Below are positions 21,600-33,983 of a DNA stretch of 64,000 nt, one piece after another. Position numbers and translations under genes: made by a program. Source of the DNA: Blumeriella jaapii. Taxonomy: Eukaryota; Ascomycota; Leotiomycetes; Helotiales; Drepanopezizaceae. Location of the stretch: positions 1,108,001 through 1,172,000 of the forward strand of contig VWND01000004.1 in assembly GCA_009599575.1 (NCBI GenBank), written 5' to 3'. The notes under the pieces were generated by a model. That model saw nothing but the letters and a program-made list of their open reading frames with translations, did no database searches and was not told the DNA's origin. Positions within the stretch are counted from its first letter, which is position 1. Each line of letters opens with the position of its first letter.

Positions 21600-23600
21600 C
21601 TTTTTACTTTTTGATTCCGTTAATAAAAGTTTCGAATATTTATCGGCGCGAAATAGTTTATACTTCGATTTTAAGCGTGTTTTTACTGCGGAAAACATTT
21701 TAGAATTTCTTAAATAAATTAGTTTCAGTTTACGATGCAATATAAGCAGCTGTTCGTTATTTTTTTTTAAATCTTTTTTTAAATTTGGCCGGCGGGAAAA
21801 ACTATCCGCCGGATTAAAAATTTCTGTTTTATATTCGATTGCAAAATCGTATTTAGCTAGCTCGTCGGCCTATTTCGTTTGGCGTTCGTTTAAACGTTTT
21901 TTCGTAAAAAAATATTTTAAATTATAATAATTTATACGTATAATAATAACGTTAAAAGCGCTACGTAGATATTGGCTCTATTATTTAAAAGCGTGAATTA
22001 TAGCTATTAGCTTAGCGTCGTAAACTTCGTATTTTTGTTTTATAAAAAAAAGCTTTTTCGAATAGTACGCGATAAAATGCTAACGTGCTTTCGCATTTTC
22101 TTCGAACAATTAAAATAATATTCCGCTTATAGCGAATTTCGAAGCTTTTGTTTCGATTTAAATTTTTAATCGAAAGTCGAAATGGCGTAAAATCGGTGTT
22201 TGGCAAAACTTTTTTTTTAAAAGTAAAAAAGCGACCTTCGCTTCGAATAAAAAACGAAAAAGGCCCGATATTTTCTTTCGTTGCATTTTTAAAAGATTTG
22301 TAATAAATCGGCAAAGTTTAGCGTAGTTTTTAATAAAACGTTTGTAAAAATTAATAAAACCTAAAAATATTTGAATATTTCGCTATATAATAAAAAAAGG
22401 CTATTTCCGAATATTATTTACTTTTTTTAGATTTATTTCGATTTTCGTAAAAATAACGACGAAGCTTAGAAACTTAATCGTATTCGTATCGAAAACATAT
22501 TTTTTCAGATTTCCGTAAAATTTGTTAATACGAAATCTTTCGAAAACTTTTTTTACCGCGTTTATATAATCGTCGGGGTTTTCGGAAAATATTAAAATAT
22601 CGTCGAAGTAAATTATATACGTAATATTTATTAAACCGATTAAAACTTAATTAATATACGCTTAAAAAGTTGCTGATGCGTTCGAAAAGCCGAAAAATAA
22701 TACGCAGTATTCGAAATGTCCGTAACGAATACGAAACGCAGTTTTTTACTTATTTTTCTTTTTTATTCGAAAGCGGTGGTACGCCTAAATAAAATCTAGT
22801 TTAATAAATATTTTAGTTTTTTTTAAACGATTCAAAGTTTCGCTTATAAAAAGTAAAAAAGTTCGATTTTTAATCGTAATTGCGTTTAAACTTTTATAAT
22901 CGACGTATAATCGTAAATTTCCGTTTTTTTTCGGTATAAATATTACCGGTGCGCCGGCAAAGCTAATAAATTTTTTTATTTAGCTTTTTTTTAAATTCGA
23001 ATCGAAATATTCGCGTAATTCGGTAAGTTTAAATTTCGACAAAAAATAAACTGGTTCCTAAAAAAAGTTTTTTTCTTTCGCGAGGTTTATTTAATATTTT
23101 ATAAAATAATGAAAAGCTAGAATAACCGCGGCGGTATCGTTAAATACGTCGGCGTAGTCGTCGTATTTAAAAAGTAATTAATGCTGTTTTTTAATAGCTT
23201 TTTTTAAAACGATACAAAACGCTTGCTTTTTTTTAAATTTTTTTTTAAAACGTTTAATTATAACGAAATTAAATTATAAACGTTCGATTAAATATCGCTA
23301 CGATTTAGCTCGAAAGCTTATAACGGGATCGATATTTCGCAATTAAAAAAATTTTAAAATAAATAAAACCTTTGGAATATTTATATCGCAAGCTACGAAA
23401 TCGTTTTATATTTTTTTAATTATTTTATAATTATTAATGGCGCGAATAAATTGCGTATGCGTGCCGTAAATAATTACTTTTTTTTTTTAATCGTAAATAA
23501 ATTAATACGTTTTTAAATTGGTTTTTATTTATATTTAATTAATAATTTTTAGATTACGCAGTTTTTTTTCGCGTCGCAATCGATAAAAGCTCGTTTCGTA
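21600..23600 (-). pseudogene. Gyp-C C1 protease, reverse transcriptase and RNase H
   Basis: RT is clear. Working toward lower coordinates, the segments are FAGAPVIFIPKKNGNLRLYV near 22910-22960, KTAFRIRYGHFEYCVLFFGF near 22690-22750, and IIYFDDILIFSENPDDYINA with the YFDD codons at 22599-22610 intact, the only unmutated RT active site in the window. RNase H follows: FEIRYKRNI to the YEVYDAKLIAIIHAFK segment near 21990-22310 and then the tether toward integrase. Protease is weaker: RAFIDCDAKKNCVI near 23560-23600 suggests a D-S/C-GA site. Stops (for example FI*AYH in RT) and frame changes still break the gene. Confidence 0.85.
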
Positions 23601-24990
23601 TAAATTTCGCTTTTGGCTTTTTTAATTTCGATTGAAATTATTATTTTTTGCTTTTTTTTTTCGCTCGATTTTGTTAGCAGCGACGAAATTAAAATCGAGC
23701 GGAAGCTTTTTCCGAATTTTTAAATTTGTTAGCTTCGGGGCAATTTAAAACTATATGTTTTTTTCTGTTGCATTTATAGCATTCGACTTTTAAACAATTA
23801 ATTATACGATGCTTTGCTTTTTGGCAGCGATTATATTTCGAAAAGTAAAAAAAATCGTTAAAAGTTTTAGAATTTTAAAGGATTTTATTAAAATTATCGT
23901 TTTTTCGCTTTCGTTTTTTTTTATAACGTATTTTCGAATCGAAAACGGTATATATTTGTTTTAGCTTTTAAGCTTTAATCGTAAATATAAGTTTTTTTTT
24001 TTTTTTTTTTTTTTGCGTTCGTTTCGTCGTTTATTATTTTTCGTTTCGTCGCTAATAATTTTATTAGTATTTTCGATACGACGAGCGATTAATATTAATT
24101 TTTCGTACGAGCTTATAACTGCAATATTGCTTCGTTTAATGATTTTTTTTCGAAAAATAAATCGGAGTTTTGCGAAAAGCATTTTTTTTTAATCGCATCG
24201 TTTGTTATTTGCAATTGCTATTCGAAATTATTTAAATAAGCAACGAAATCGTTAATTAATTTATGCTTTTTTTGCTTCGCTTTATCGTATAAATTCGAAG
24301 CCGCGAAATTTCGATTTTCCGCATTTATCAGAAAATTTAATATTTATTTTTTGAAATCGTTTTATATAATTCGAATATTCGTAAACGTCGTTCGTATCCG
24401 GTTTATTTTTTTTATTTTTTATTATCGAAAGTTAAAATACAGGCGTTAATTTTCTTTTAATTAATATAAAATATTACTTTTTTATTTTGGCGGAAACTTC
24501 GTTTTGCACGCCGAATAAAAAATTAAGCTTTTTTAGTATTTTTCCTTCGATATATTAAAAAGTTTTTTATTTTTAATACTTTTCGGCTCGAATTTGCTGT
24601 GTTTTTTACAAAAGATATAATCTACTTAGAAAAAATACTAAATCGTTTTTAATAAATATTATTATCGTAATGCTCCGAAGATATTTTATAATAATCGCCG
24701 GCTTGGGTTATTTTCTGTTTTTTCTTAATTGGGGCGGTATTAAAAAGTATAAAAACCTTTTTTTCGATATTTTCGAAAACATTAAATTTTTATTAAAATT
24801 GTTTAACTTTTTTTCGGAATTCGTTTCGGCGTTTTCTGGTTTTTTCGAATCTTTTGATTATTTCGTAAATTTTTTCTCAGTTTTTTTCTGTTTTATTTTA
24901 GCTCGTGTTTTTTTTTATTTTTTTACGTTCGTCGTTTTTTTTTTATTCGGCGCGGATTCGTTTATTAGCTAAATAAATTAAAATCTCGGT
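23600..24990 (-). pseudogene. Gyp-C C1 gag with CCHC zinc knuckle
   Basis: The minus strand near 23740-23781 encodes CYKCNRKKHIVLNC, an exact CX2CX4HX4C nucleocapsid knuckle, the only complete one I see in the LTR elements. Upstream come an Arg/Lys-rich stretch (23961-24182), FLINAENRNFAASNLYDKAK near 24280-24350, and a charged Lys/Asn/Ser N-terminus antisense to the hydrophobic plus-strand frame 24670-24972. Gag packages element RNA. RIP stops break the frame, but the knuckle codons survive unchanged. Confidence 0.75.
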
Positions 24991-25480
24991 AAAAAGCTTT
25001 TTCGAATCGCTTTAAACATGGCTTTCTTTAATAATTTTTTAAATAAAAAAAGTTGGAAAGTCGTCGCGCTTTAATAATAAGATATTTTCGACTTTTAATA
25101 AGGCTGGTGACGTTAAAAAAAACGATAGTACGAGGTTTTTTTAAACAGCCGAAAGCGTTGGGTCTTTTTAAATAGCTAGAAATGCTTATTCGCTGCGAAT
25201 GCGAAAAGCTATAATATCGATAATAACGATATAAATATAGTAATATAATAGAAAATTATTTTAATAATATCGAATTGCCGTTCCGGTAAATAAAAAAATT
25301 AAAATCTAAAAATTAAAAAGCAAGAAAATATTAATTCAGATAATAAAGCTCAAATAAAATTAAGTCAATAATCAGACTGATTTTTACCTTTTATATTTTT
25401 AGTAAAAAGCGTGTATAAATACAAAAAAAAGGGTGGAGCCTTCGAAAAAAATATTTCTCAGGAAACTAGGCGAATCCTAT
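24990..25480. other. Gyp-C leader between LTR and gag (C1)
   Basis: About 490 bp without a convincing reading frame, colinear with 61814-62300 in C2. It would hold the primer-binding site and 5' untranslated leader, but RIP makes neither recognisable. Confidence 0.5.
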
Positions 25481-25718
25481 TTAGTATGCTTTTCCAGCTT
25501 TTATTCCGACTTTTTTTCAATCCTTTTTAATATAATTTTAATAACTGGTTTTTTAGCAATTACTTTTATAAAATGTTTTATTTAAATATTATTTTCAGCT
25601 TTTATAATATTATCCGGCCCTTACGGCCTATCCGCAGAAAATATTATTCGAGGATTGGTAGGAGGCAGAGGGTCTTGGCGGATCACCTGACTTATACACG
25701 TGATGTTGGTTTCTGACA
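25480..25718 (-). repeat. Gyp-C C1 5' LTR, outer part
   Basis: The minus strand starts TGTCAGAAACCAACATCACG at 25718. The same sequence ends C2 at 62542. The inner LTR limit cannot be set because the partner LTR is missing in both copies. The last 120 bases keep CpA and GC (GGTCTTGGCGGATCACCTGA) like other element edges. Confidence 0.65.
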
Positions 25719-27566
25719 TTTTTCGTAAGCTTTTTTTATAATTTAAAATTTATTAGCTTTGTTATTTATTATTAAGCGTTTTTAATATATATTATTTTTT
25801 ATTTTATACAATTTTTTATCGGCTAAAATATAATCGAAAATCTGGTTTTTAAATAATTTAAATTAATAATTTAATACGTTAAATAATTTAAATAAAATAA
25901 TTAAATAATATACGATTAAATAAAAATCCTCGGTCTTATAGTTATCGATTAAAAGTTTATTTTCGTCGTTAATCGGCTTATTCCGATCGTTTTCGGTTAA
26001 ATTTATTCGCGATGCCAGCCGAAATAATAACGCGAATGCTTTTTCGGTCCGAAAATCGGTGTTTTTTATTCGCGGTGCCAGCCGAAATAGCAACGCAAAT
26101 AGTTTCGGCTTTATAAAACCCAAAGCGCAAATAGCAAAGCAGCCGATTTCGTTAGCGATTTATTCGTCGATATTTTATTCGTTTTATTTAGCGAAATTAA
26201 ATAAATAAAAGCGTTTTCGTTTAAAAAAGCCGTTTGCCGCTGTATTAATTTTTTTTTTAATATATTTGATTTCGAAGTTTATAAATCGCATTTAAGCTAT
26301 TTAATTAATAACGAGCGCTTTTAATAAATTATTAGCTTTTTTATTTAGCTAATTCATAAAAACTTTTGCGTCCGTTTTCAAAATAAAATATACGCCGTAT
26401 AATTCGTTTTTTATTTTTTTTATTGCTTTAAAAGCGTTTCGATATTTTCGTTTAATAATATCGTAGCGTGCTTTCGCGAAAAATCATAAGCCGCTTTCGA
26501 ATCGTAAAAAATGCCGTTTTTTGTTTTTATCGATTTGTTGCAATACAGCTTTCCAATCGAAAATACTAGCGTCGATAATTAAAATAATTTTTTTTACGTT
26601 TAAATTATAGTCGATTCGTATAAACGATAAAACCGATAAAAAGTCGTTTTTAAAAATTTTTATAATTTTGTTTTGCTTTTTTTTCTAAACGAAATCGACT
26701 TTTTTTTTTATCGTAGCGTAAATAGGTATAGCTTTTTAAAAAAAAATTTAATTTAATTGCGGTAGTAAATTATAACGCTAATAAAAGCTCTAGCTTCGGT
26801 AATAATCTTATACTTTTTTTATTCGCAAATTTTTTTAATTTTTTTCCGTTGAAAATAGCGGCCAACGCTGTCAGTTATATAGCCAACGATATTTATTTCG
26901 GATATGTAAAATTTTAATCGAGGGCCAATAATAGTTTTGGCTTTTTCGAAGCAAATCATAATTTTATCGATATTTTAAATATATTTTATTATATAGCGTC
27001 GAATTTCAGAAAAGATTTTTTTATTATTATAATATAATCTGAGGCCTTTTATTTCGACGTCGTTAACGTAAAACAAAACAATATCGAAAATACAAATTAT
27101 AAGGATTTTATATACGATTTTTACGAATTATGCGATTAAATTAATAATTTTTATAAGTATTTTTGTTATACGCAGCAGACCGATTAGTATTTAAATTGCC
27201 GTTATATTTCGAAATCGTAGATTAAGTATTAAATAATCGTAGCCGGAAAACAGATCGAAAAAGAAAGCAATTATTAATCTTGCGAATTCGTTTGAAAATT
27301 AATCGATATTAAATAGCACGTTAGCGTTTCGTATCGTTATTTTGTTTATTTCGACGATCGCAATAATAAATTTATAAGTTTTTTTTTTTTTTTCGCAACG
27401 ATAAACTATTTGTTTTTATATAAGTCGTAGTAAAATTCGAAAATTTTTTATTTGATTTTTTTTTTAATATTTCGACTATTTTATTCTGAAAAGCTTTAGG
27501 AACTGAAAAGGTTTTTTTTTACTAAGCTTCGTAAAACACGGTTTTAATAACGATATAAAACGTAAC
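25719..27566 (-). mobile_element. Gyp-A copy A2, segment 3 (RNase H and RT)
   Basis: A2 resumes after C1, colinear with A3 at 46240-48093. Reading down the minus strand: RT fingers/palm, YVND box, RNase H, and a linker to integrase. It is cut at 27566 by B4; GTAAC at 27562-27566 is repeated at 33984-33988. Confidence 0.88.
25860..27566 (-). pseudogene. Gyp-A RT C-terminal half, RNase H and linker (A2)
   Basis: The YVDD box reads YVND at 27059-27070, exactly as in A3. RT segments upstream include NVDQFLNEFAKLIIAFFFDL-like sequence near 27290-27360. RNase H follows at about 26150-26850. The linker frame 25863-26123 contains a tandem peptide repeat, AFALLFRLAPRIK followed by AFALLFRLASRIN. Stops and the Asp-to-Asn change make it dead. 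Confidence 0.78.
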
Positions 27567-27833
27567 TGTGACGATCTAATCAGTCGGAGGGCTGGGAGAT
27601 CAGTCAGCTGGTCGCCGTGTTCATATGGTATAAAACGAGCCTTTGATTCTGTAACAAAAATATTCATTTAGAATCAATAACTGCAGAAAGCAGAAGTTGC
27701 TAAAAAAAAAAAGCCTTATATATATAAATAGTTTTCACAATTAATAAAAAGACTCACCAAAAAACCAGAAAGCTTGCAGCTATACGTAATTGCTAAAATA
27801 ATACGAAAGGTAGCAACAAAATAAATCGTTATA
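27567..27833 (-). repeat. Chr-B B4 3' LTR (left)
   Basis: It is a direct repeat of 33717-33983. The outer left 90 bases are preserved (AGTCAGCTGGTCGCCGTG), while the inner right end is strongly mutated (ATAAATCGTTATA). Confidence 0.93.
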
Positions 27834-27848
27834 TTATTCCTCCGTCCG
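27834..27848 (-). other. Chr-B B4 polypurine tract
   Basis: The minus strand reads CGGACGGAGGAATAA next to the 3' LTR, one or two G-to-A steps from the B2 tract. Confidence 0.65.
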
Positions 27849-27849
27849 A

Positions 27850-30800
27850 AAAAAGCGCGCTTTCGAGCTTTTATTTATTAATACGTCATTATTTAAATAA
27901 TCGTACGAATCCAAACCTTCGGAATACGCTTTCAGCCAGTCTACAAATTTTGCAGAAGAACCGGAAAGCTTTTTATACGCTAAATAAAAATCGCGCATTT
28001 TCAAAAAAACGTATATAAAATCAAACGCGGAATATCACGTAAGATTTTTATTTAAGCTTATTTAAAAAGCTTTATATTAAAAGGTTTTTCGCTGCATTCG
28101 ATAGGCGATTAATTCTTCGATTTCGTATTCAAATTTATCAATTATATTAATAAATTCAAAAGCTGGATTAATCTGATTTGAAAACGCGTCGTCAGCTGCT
28201 TTACGCAGTCGATTAGCGTAAAAAACTAAATATACGTTTATAATATTAAAAAAATCTAGCTTAAAAGCGTTATCGAAAATTTTGATTACAATTTTAAAAG
28301 GGCCGTTTGTAAAATTGTCGAGCTTGCGAAAAGGCCGGAAGGTCGGAAATAAACGTATATCGAGCCATACGTAATCGCTAACGTTAAAATCGATCGCGCG
28401 GCGAGACTTATTCGTATTTCTTTTTATTTTGTCGTAAGCTTATTAAAAATGCGATTTAGCGAGATTTCAAACGTCGTAATAACGGCGAGCGTAAGCACGA
28501 GCTTCGTTTGCGTTTAGCTTATATAAAAAATTAAAAAAAAAAAATATCGAGCTTTTAATTTCAATTAATATAAAAAATATAACCGTATACGATTTCAAAA
28601 AGTAAAAAACCATTTAAATTTTCGTAAAAAAAAACAATTTGAGCGAAATTTATTATTAAAAAAAATTCGCTTTAATTGTTTTAATAAAAGTTTACAAAAG
28701 GTCGAAAGCGTTTTTGCAAATATTAATTATAAATTTCGGTCTGATTATCGGTTTTAAAATAAGCGGTTATCGAAAGCTTTAATTGCGTACCGAGTATTTT
28801 ATTTAATTCAAACCAAAAAGTAAACTAATATTAAAAGCCACGATCGTTAATAATACTTTTTAAAAAGCCAAAATACTTATATACGTAAAATATATACAAT
28901 TTAGCGAAGCTTCGAGCGTCGATATTTTTATGGCAGGAAATCGAAATAATTTGCTTAAAAAAGCAATTTATTATTACGAACACGTTATTATAACCGTGTT
29001 TGTTTTTATTAAAATTGCAAAAATTTATTATAACGTATTTTTAAAAATGGTCAAAAACAAAAAAAAGCTGAAAAAAGCCGGGGCGCTTATTTTTTAAAAC
29101 AAAACTTTTTCGATAAGCGTAGCAATTGCGATAATATTATTTTACGAAAGCTGTTATATTTCGCTAATAATATTGGTCCGAAAGCAATTGCGTAGTTTTG
29201 CGAGCGCTAAAATAAGCGATGGAAATCTGATCGTATACTTTTCGTATAAAAGCCAAACGAAAATGGTCGACGTTTAATATTATTAAACGACCGTAATATA
29301 GCAGCAAGTCGCGTTCAAATGTATACGAAGTATTATTAGCGTCGTTTTTTCTCGTAGCGTTTCGTACAGCTTTTTTTCGAAAAGCTATCAAGCTATTAGC
29401 TGTACGATTAACGTAGAGAATTTGATTAACGATACGAAATACGAAAAAAAAATCAGCTATTTCAACGATAAAAACAGCTGTTTCGAAAGCCGTGAAAGGT
29501 CGAAGTTTTTCAGTTAAAAAACGATAATCGATCTGATTTGTTCGAAAAAAAGTTTGCAAGCGCTGGATGCGTTTAAAAGAATTTTGACGGTCGAGTTCGC
29601 TCGTACGACGTATTAATGCGTTAGCCAAAAGATTGTGTTTATTTGGTCTGTACGTAATAAAAAAATTATAGTCGGCGAGAAGCTCGGCCTAGCGTATTTA
29701 TCGAGCGTTTAAAAATTTGAAAATTATAAAATATTTTAAAACTTTGTAATTAATAATAATTTTAATTTAATAAACTAAACCAGCTAATTTAGCACGAAAA
29801 TTGTTTAAAAATTTTACGATTGCGAATATCTTTTTATTATATACGACGTAATTTAGCTTTGCGAAAGCTATAGTTTTGCTAAAATAAACGACTAAAAGCT
29901 AATCGTTATTATGGAATTGCAAAAGCATAAAAGCTATTACGCCGTCGGAAGCGTCAGTTTCTAATATACAAAAAAAGTTTTGCCTATAATATTATAAAAC
30001 TGGTGCAATAATAAAAGCTAGTATAAAAAGGTCGAAACTTTTTTAATATTTAAAAGTGAAATTAAAAAAAACGTTAGCTTTGGTTAAATAAATCAAAAGC
30101 TTTGCAATTATATCGTAGTTTCGAATAAACGTCGGTAGAAATTATAAAAACCAAAAAAGCTTTGTATATTTTTTACAGTAATAAAAGACTTTTAATAGGC
30201 GATCACGAAGATTTTCTTTGGATTTATTTTTAAACTTTTAATAAAAATAATAAAGCCTAGGTAACGGGTCCGAATAACGTTAAATTTAGATTTTCGAATA
30301 TCGGCTTGTAATTCAGCGTCAGCGAGCTTTTAAAGCATTTTGCGAACGTATATAACGTGTTTTAAAAAATCGGACGAATAAATAAAAATGTTATTTAAAT
30401 ATATAATGCAAAAATCGTTTAAATAATCGAAAAAAACGTCGTTTATATAGCGTTGATAAATTGCGAATTTATTAATAAAGCCAAAAAATAGCATCTTATA
30501 TTTATAAGCGCCGTAACGCGTACGAAACGTCGTTAATTTTTTACTAGCGGAATTTATTCGAATTTTATAAAAAACTTAACGAATATCGAGCTTCGTAAAA
30601 ATTCGCGCTTTCGAAAAACGAACGAAAATCTTATCGATAAAAAGAAAAAAATAGCGATTTTTACGAATAACGTTATTAAAAATTCGATAATCGATACAAA
30701 AACGTAATAAACCGTCGGATTTTTTAACGAAAAGCATTAAAACAACGAAAAAAACGGTGAAAAATTCGATAAAACCTTTGTCAAAATTATTTTACAAATA

Positions 30801-32085
30801 AATCTTAATAATTTCGAGCTTTAAAATCGACATCTTATACAAAAAAATATGTTTCAGCTTTTTTTCATTTATAATAAGCTCGATCTTATGGTCGTAAAAC
30901 CGGTAAAAGGCTAGCTCGTTATTAACGGCTTTAAAAAACACGTGTTCGAGGTTTTTATACTCCGAAAAAAAAAATTCGAAAAAAAATTCATTCGAAATTA
31001 GCTTTGCTAAGCTAATTAAAAGGGTCGAAATCGATATTTCGTTGATTTTGAAACGTTCGAAAAAACTATAAAATTAAATTTTAAAAAAAATATTATACGT
31101 AAGGTCGTCTAGTATTCTATCGATCTTATACAAAAAGATTAAAAACATTTCAATTGCTTTTTTTCTAAAAATCAATTTGAAAGCGTATATAATAATTTAA
31201 CAAATGGAAATTAAATAAACAATAAATTAAAAAACTCGTTTTCGAATTAATCGTTTAAAAAATTTAAAAAATGGCTTATTTAAACTATCGATTATATTAA
31301 GCTGAAAGGCCATCGCGGCGAAAACCTTTTTTCGGTTTTTAATATAACTGTTTTTCGTAAAACGAAAAAGCTGTTTTAACGAAAAGAAAAAAAAAAAAAA
31401 AAAAAATAATAAAAAAAAAATCGTTAGCCTGAAAAAGCGATAATATAATTTTTTATATTATCCTACTAACGTCGCTATCGAAATTAGCACCGCGAATGAA
31501 ATTCGATCTTTTCGCGCTTCGCACAGCGTCGTAAATCTGCCACAATTAGTCAAAATTCTTATCACGTCTTACAGCGTCGTTTTGATAGCGAAATTAAATT
31601 TTTCGGAAATGCAAATAAAAAACTTTAATATAACGAACGTAAAAGGCTGTGGAAAAATAAAACTTCGGCCAATAAAGCTTGCGTTTATTACAATTTAATA
31701 AAACTTGATATTCGGCCAACCAAGCTTTTTCTAGAATTATATTATAATTTCCGAAATTAATAATCAAAAAAAAAGTAAACGATTATATTTGATTATTAAT
31801 AATAAAATTAAAAAGCGTAAAATATATAATTAAATAACCACGAGTTTTATTATATTTTTTTATAAAAAAAAAAGCCGGGAAAAATTAAATCAAAAGTTTA
31901 AAAAAAAAAAAAAAAAGGATTTAATTAGCGCCGAATCGATCAACGCATAACCGTTCGCTTTAAAATCGGCGAGCGCTTTCATTTTATACGAAAAACCATT
32001 TTTAATAAATATAACGGAAATTATTAATAAATCGTTATTAAAAAGTTTTCGAACGTCAAAATAACGCATATCGCGCAATACGCTT
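27850..32085 (-). pseudogene. Chr-B B4 pol: protease, RT, RNase H, integrase, chromodomain
   Basis: Protease at about 31700-32085 reads KALADFKANGYALIDSAL, with one residue less mutated than in B2/B3. RT spans about 30240-31080, with the YLNN-type box near 30380. RNase H is near 29700-29960. The frame 29164-29628 holds ELDRQNSFKRIQRLQTFFRT, then the integrase zinc-binding region ERDLLLYYGRLIILNVDHFR and the ARKTTQLLSDQYY segment. The catalytic core follows to about 28390, then the integrase tail (about 28080-28370) and chromodomain (about 27890-28100, YEIEELIAYRMQRK). The order is typical of chromoviruses; function is lost through multiple stops. Confidence 0.86.
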
Positions 32086-32089
32086 AAAA

Positions 32090-33620
32090 AAAAGGCTTTG
32101 CTTAGGCCTAAGCGTTTTTCCGATTAGCGGGAAAATTTTCAATTTCCTCGTATGCGTTTTAAAAATCGTTTGAAAAAAAATTTTCGTTTTTACTATTATT
32201 ATTAAAAAGCGAATTTTCGGCCGGCTCGATTTCGTTTATATTTATTAGCTTAAAAAAGCTTTTAGATAAAACCGAAAATCGGCCCGTAAAAAATCGTACA
32301 AATTAGCTTTTTTAAACTTTCTGATATAAAATAAAAAACGAGCGTTATCGTTAATCCGATCGAAAAAGAAAAACGCTAGAAAAAGCGTTTTGGCGTAAAA
32401 AAGAAAAAAAAACAAAAGGCTAAAAAAAAGCTTATAAAGCATTAGAACGATTTTCGTACGTACGATTTAACTCGTAATACGCTTTGATTAAAACCTATTA
32501 TTTTAATAAATAATAAATTTGATTAAAAAGCGATTCGCGTATAAAATTCGTTTAGCCAATTAATTTTATTTTTCTTAACGGACGGCGGTAAGCTAATTCT
32601 TAAAAATCGTTATACGCGCTTATTCCAAATACAGCTTTTCTCGTAAACGCTTTAGTATTTTGTCGCGAAAAGCGTTTCGAAGCTGTTTATCGATTCGTAT
32701 TTAAACGTTCGCTGCGAAAATGGAAAATCGCAGATAAAAACGCTAAAAATCGTCGTGCGTACTTATTACAAATATTTTAAACTCGTTTTCGGCTTTTTAA
32801 ACGTTTAAAAAATCGGCCAGAAAATCGGCGACCTTTTTAATTAATTTTTCGGAAAATATAAAATCGGAACGGTTTAAAATACGCGGAATAAAAAACTCTT
32901 TTGCTACGCCTTCGGTTTGATCGAATATATAATTTTTGCGAAATCGATCGCTAGCGAAATAATCGTAGTAAAGTTCGAAATTATCGAAAACTTTAGTTTT
33001 TTAATAGCGTGCTTTATAATTTTTATTATTATTTAGCTTAAATTTAAAATTCGGAACGCGCTTTATACGAGCTAATCGAAAGTCAGCAAATAAATAAAAA
33101 TCATAACGTTCAAAAAGCGCGCTAAGATTTTGGCCGTTAAAAAAAGATTCAAAAAAAATTCGCGAAAAGCGTAAAAATTAATTTGCAGCGTCTGTTAATT
33201 GAAATAAAACGTTGCGAAAAAATAAAGCAGCAGATTCGCGATTAGCAAAAGCACGTTCGATAAATTTTACTAAGCGTTCTGATTAAAAAGTCTGTCGCAA
33301 TCGTATAATTTCCAAAAATTGTCGTTTACGCTTTTACGCTTTTTTCAATTGATTTTGCAAAAGTCTCAACTAAACGCTTTCAGCGCTAGGCTGTAAAAAA
33401 ATAGCAAGCGAAATGGTTAGCGCTCTGCTTTTTCCTTTGTTTTTTTTTTCTCGAGGAAAAGACTGTTTTTCAGAAAAAAAAGCTTCTGGAAAAGGCTGCT
33501 TTTTCGCTGATTAAAAAAAAAAAAAAAAAATTAAAATGTAATAGCAGAAGCTAAAAAGCTCTGCTAAAAAAAAAATCGTTAAACAGAAGCTATCCTTCGC
33601 AAAATACGAAAATAAACCTT
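32090..33620 (-). pseudogene. Chr-B B4 gag (degenerate)
   Basis: It has the same conserved islands as B2/B3: IRKFKKANLYDFLRADFRFY in 32245-32442 and the ARFLNV.IPIYLLIFD-type segment near 33080-33130. No zinc knuckle is visible. It is called Gag by position. Confidence 0.5.
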
Positions 33621-33716
33621 TTTACGACCGGTCGATCACCTTGATATAATCCGTAAGGAATTCGAAAAAAAAAATAATTTACGCCGTCGCCAGCGTAAAA
33701 AAAAAGTTATTAATAA

Positions 33717-33983
33717 TATAACGATCTAATTAATCGAAAGGCTGGGAAATCAATTAGCTGATCGCCGTATTCACATGGTATAAAACGAGCCTTTGGTTTT
33801 ATAACAAAAATATTCATTTAGAATCAACAATTGCAAAAGGCAGAAGTTGCTAAAAAAGAAAAGCCTTATATACATAAATAATTTCCACAATTGATAGGAA
33901 GACCCACCAGAAGACCAGAGAGCTTGCAGCTATACGTAGTTGCTGGGGTGACACGAGAAATGGCAACAAAGTGAATCGTCACA
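33717..33983 (-). repeat. Chr-B B4 5' LTR (right)
   Basis: It is a direct repeat of 27567-27833. The outer end is intact: ATCGTCACA at 33975-33983 and TAGTTGCTGGGGTGACACG just inside. Confidence 0.93.

Larger units (their letters stand above)
20391..25718 (-). mobile_element. Gyp-C copy C1, Ty3/gypsy element lacking its 3' LTR
   Basis: This 5,328-bp insertion in A2 lies between two TTTTT copies (20386-20390, 25719-25723); A2 continues with no missing bases relative to A3. On the minus strand it has a 5' LTR end (starting TGTCAGAAACC at 25718), gag with a zinc knuckle, protease, RT, RNase H and integrase. It stops inside or just after the integrase C-terminus, and no second LTR is present. 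The outer bases are TGT and ACA, as for an LTR element, so an internal deletion that removed almost the whole 3' LTR is the simplest reading. A second, split copy is C2. Confidence 0.82.
27567..33983 (-). mobile_element. Chr-B copy B4, full-length chromovirus
   Basis: This 6,417-bp element has 267-bp LTRs (27567-27833, 33717-33983), ends TGTGACGAT and ATCGTCACA, and target duplication GTAAC (27562-27566, 33984-33988). It is inserted in the RT gene of Gyp-A A2. Gene order matches B2 and B3. It keeps the longest surviving Chr-B frame, 154 codons of RNase H tail plus integrase N-terminus (29164-29628). Confidence 0.94.

Noticed and set aside
24670..24972. 100-codon plus-strand frame rich in Phe
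   Set aside because: Antisense to the Lys-rich gag N-terminus of Gyp-C C1; in C2 the same strand is interrupted.
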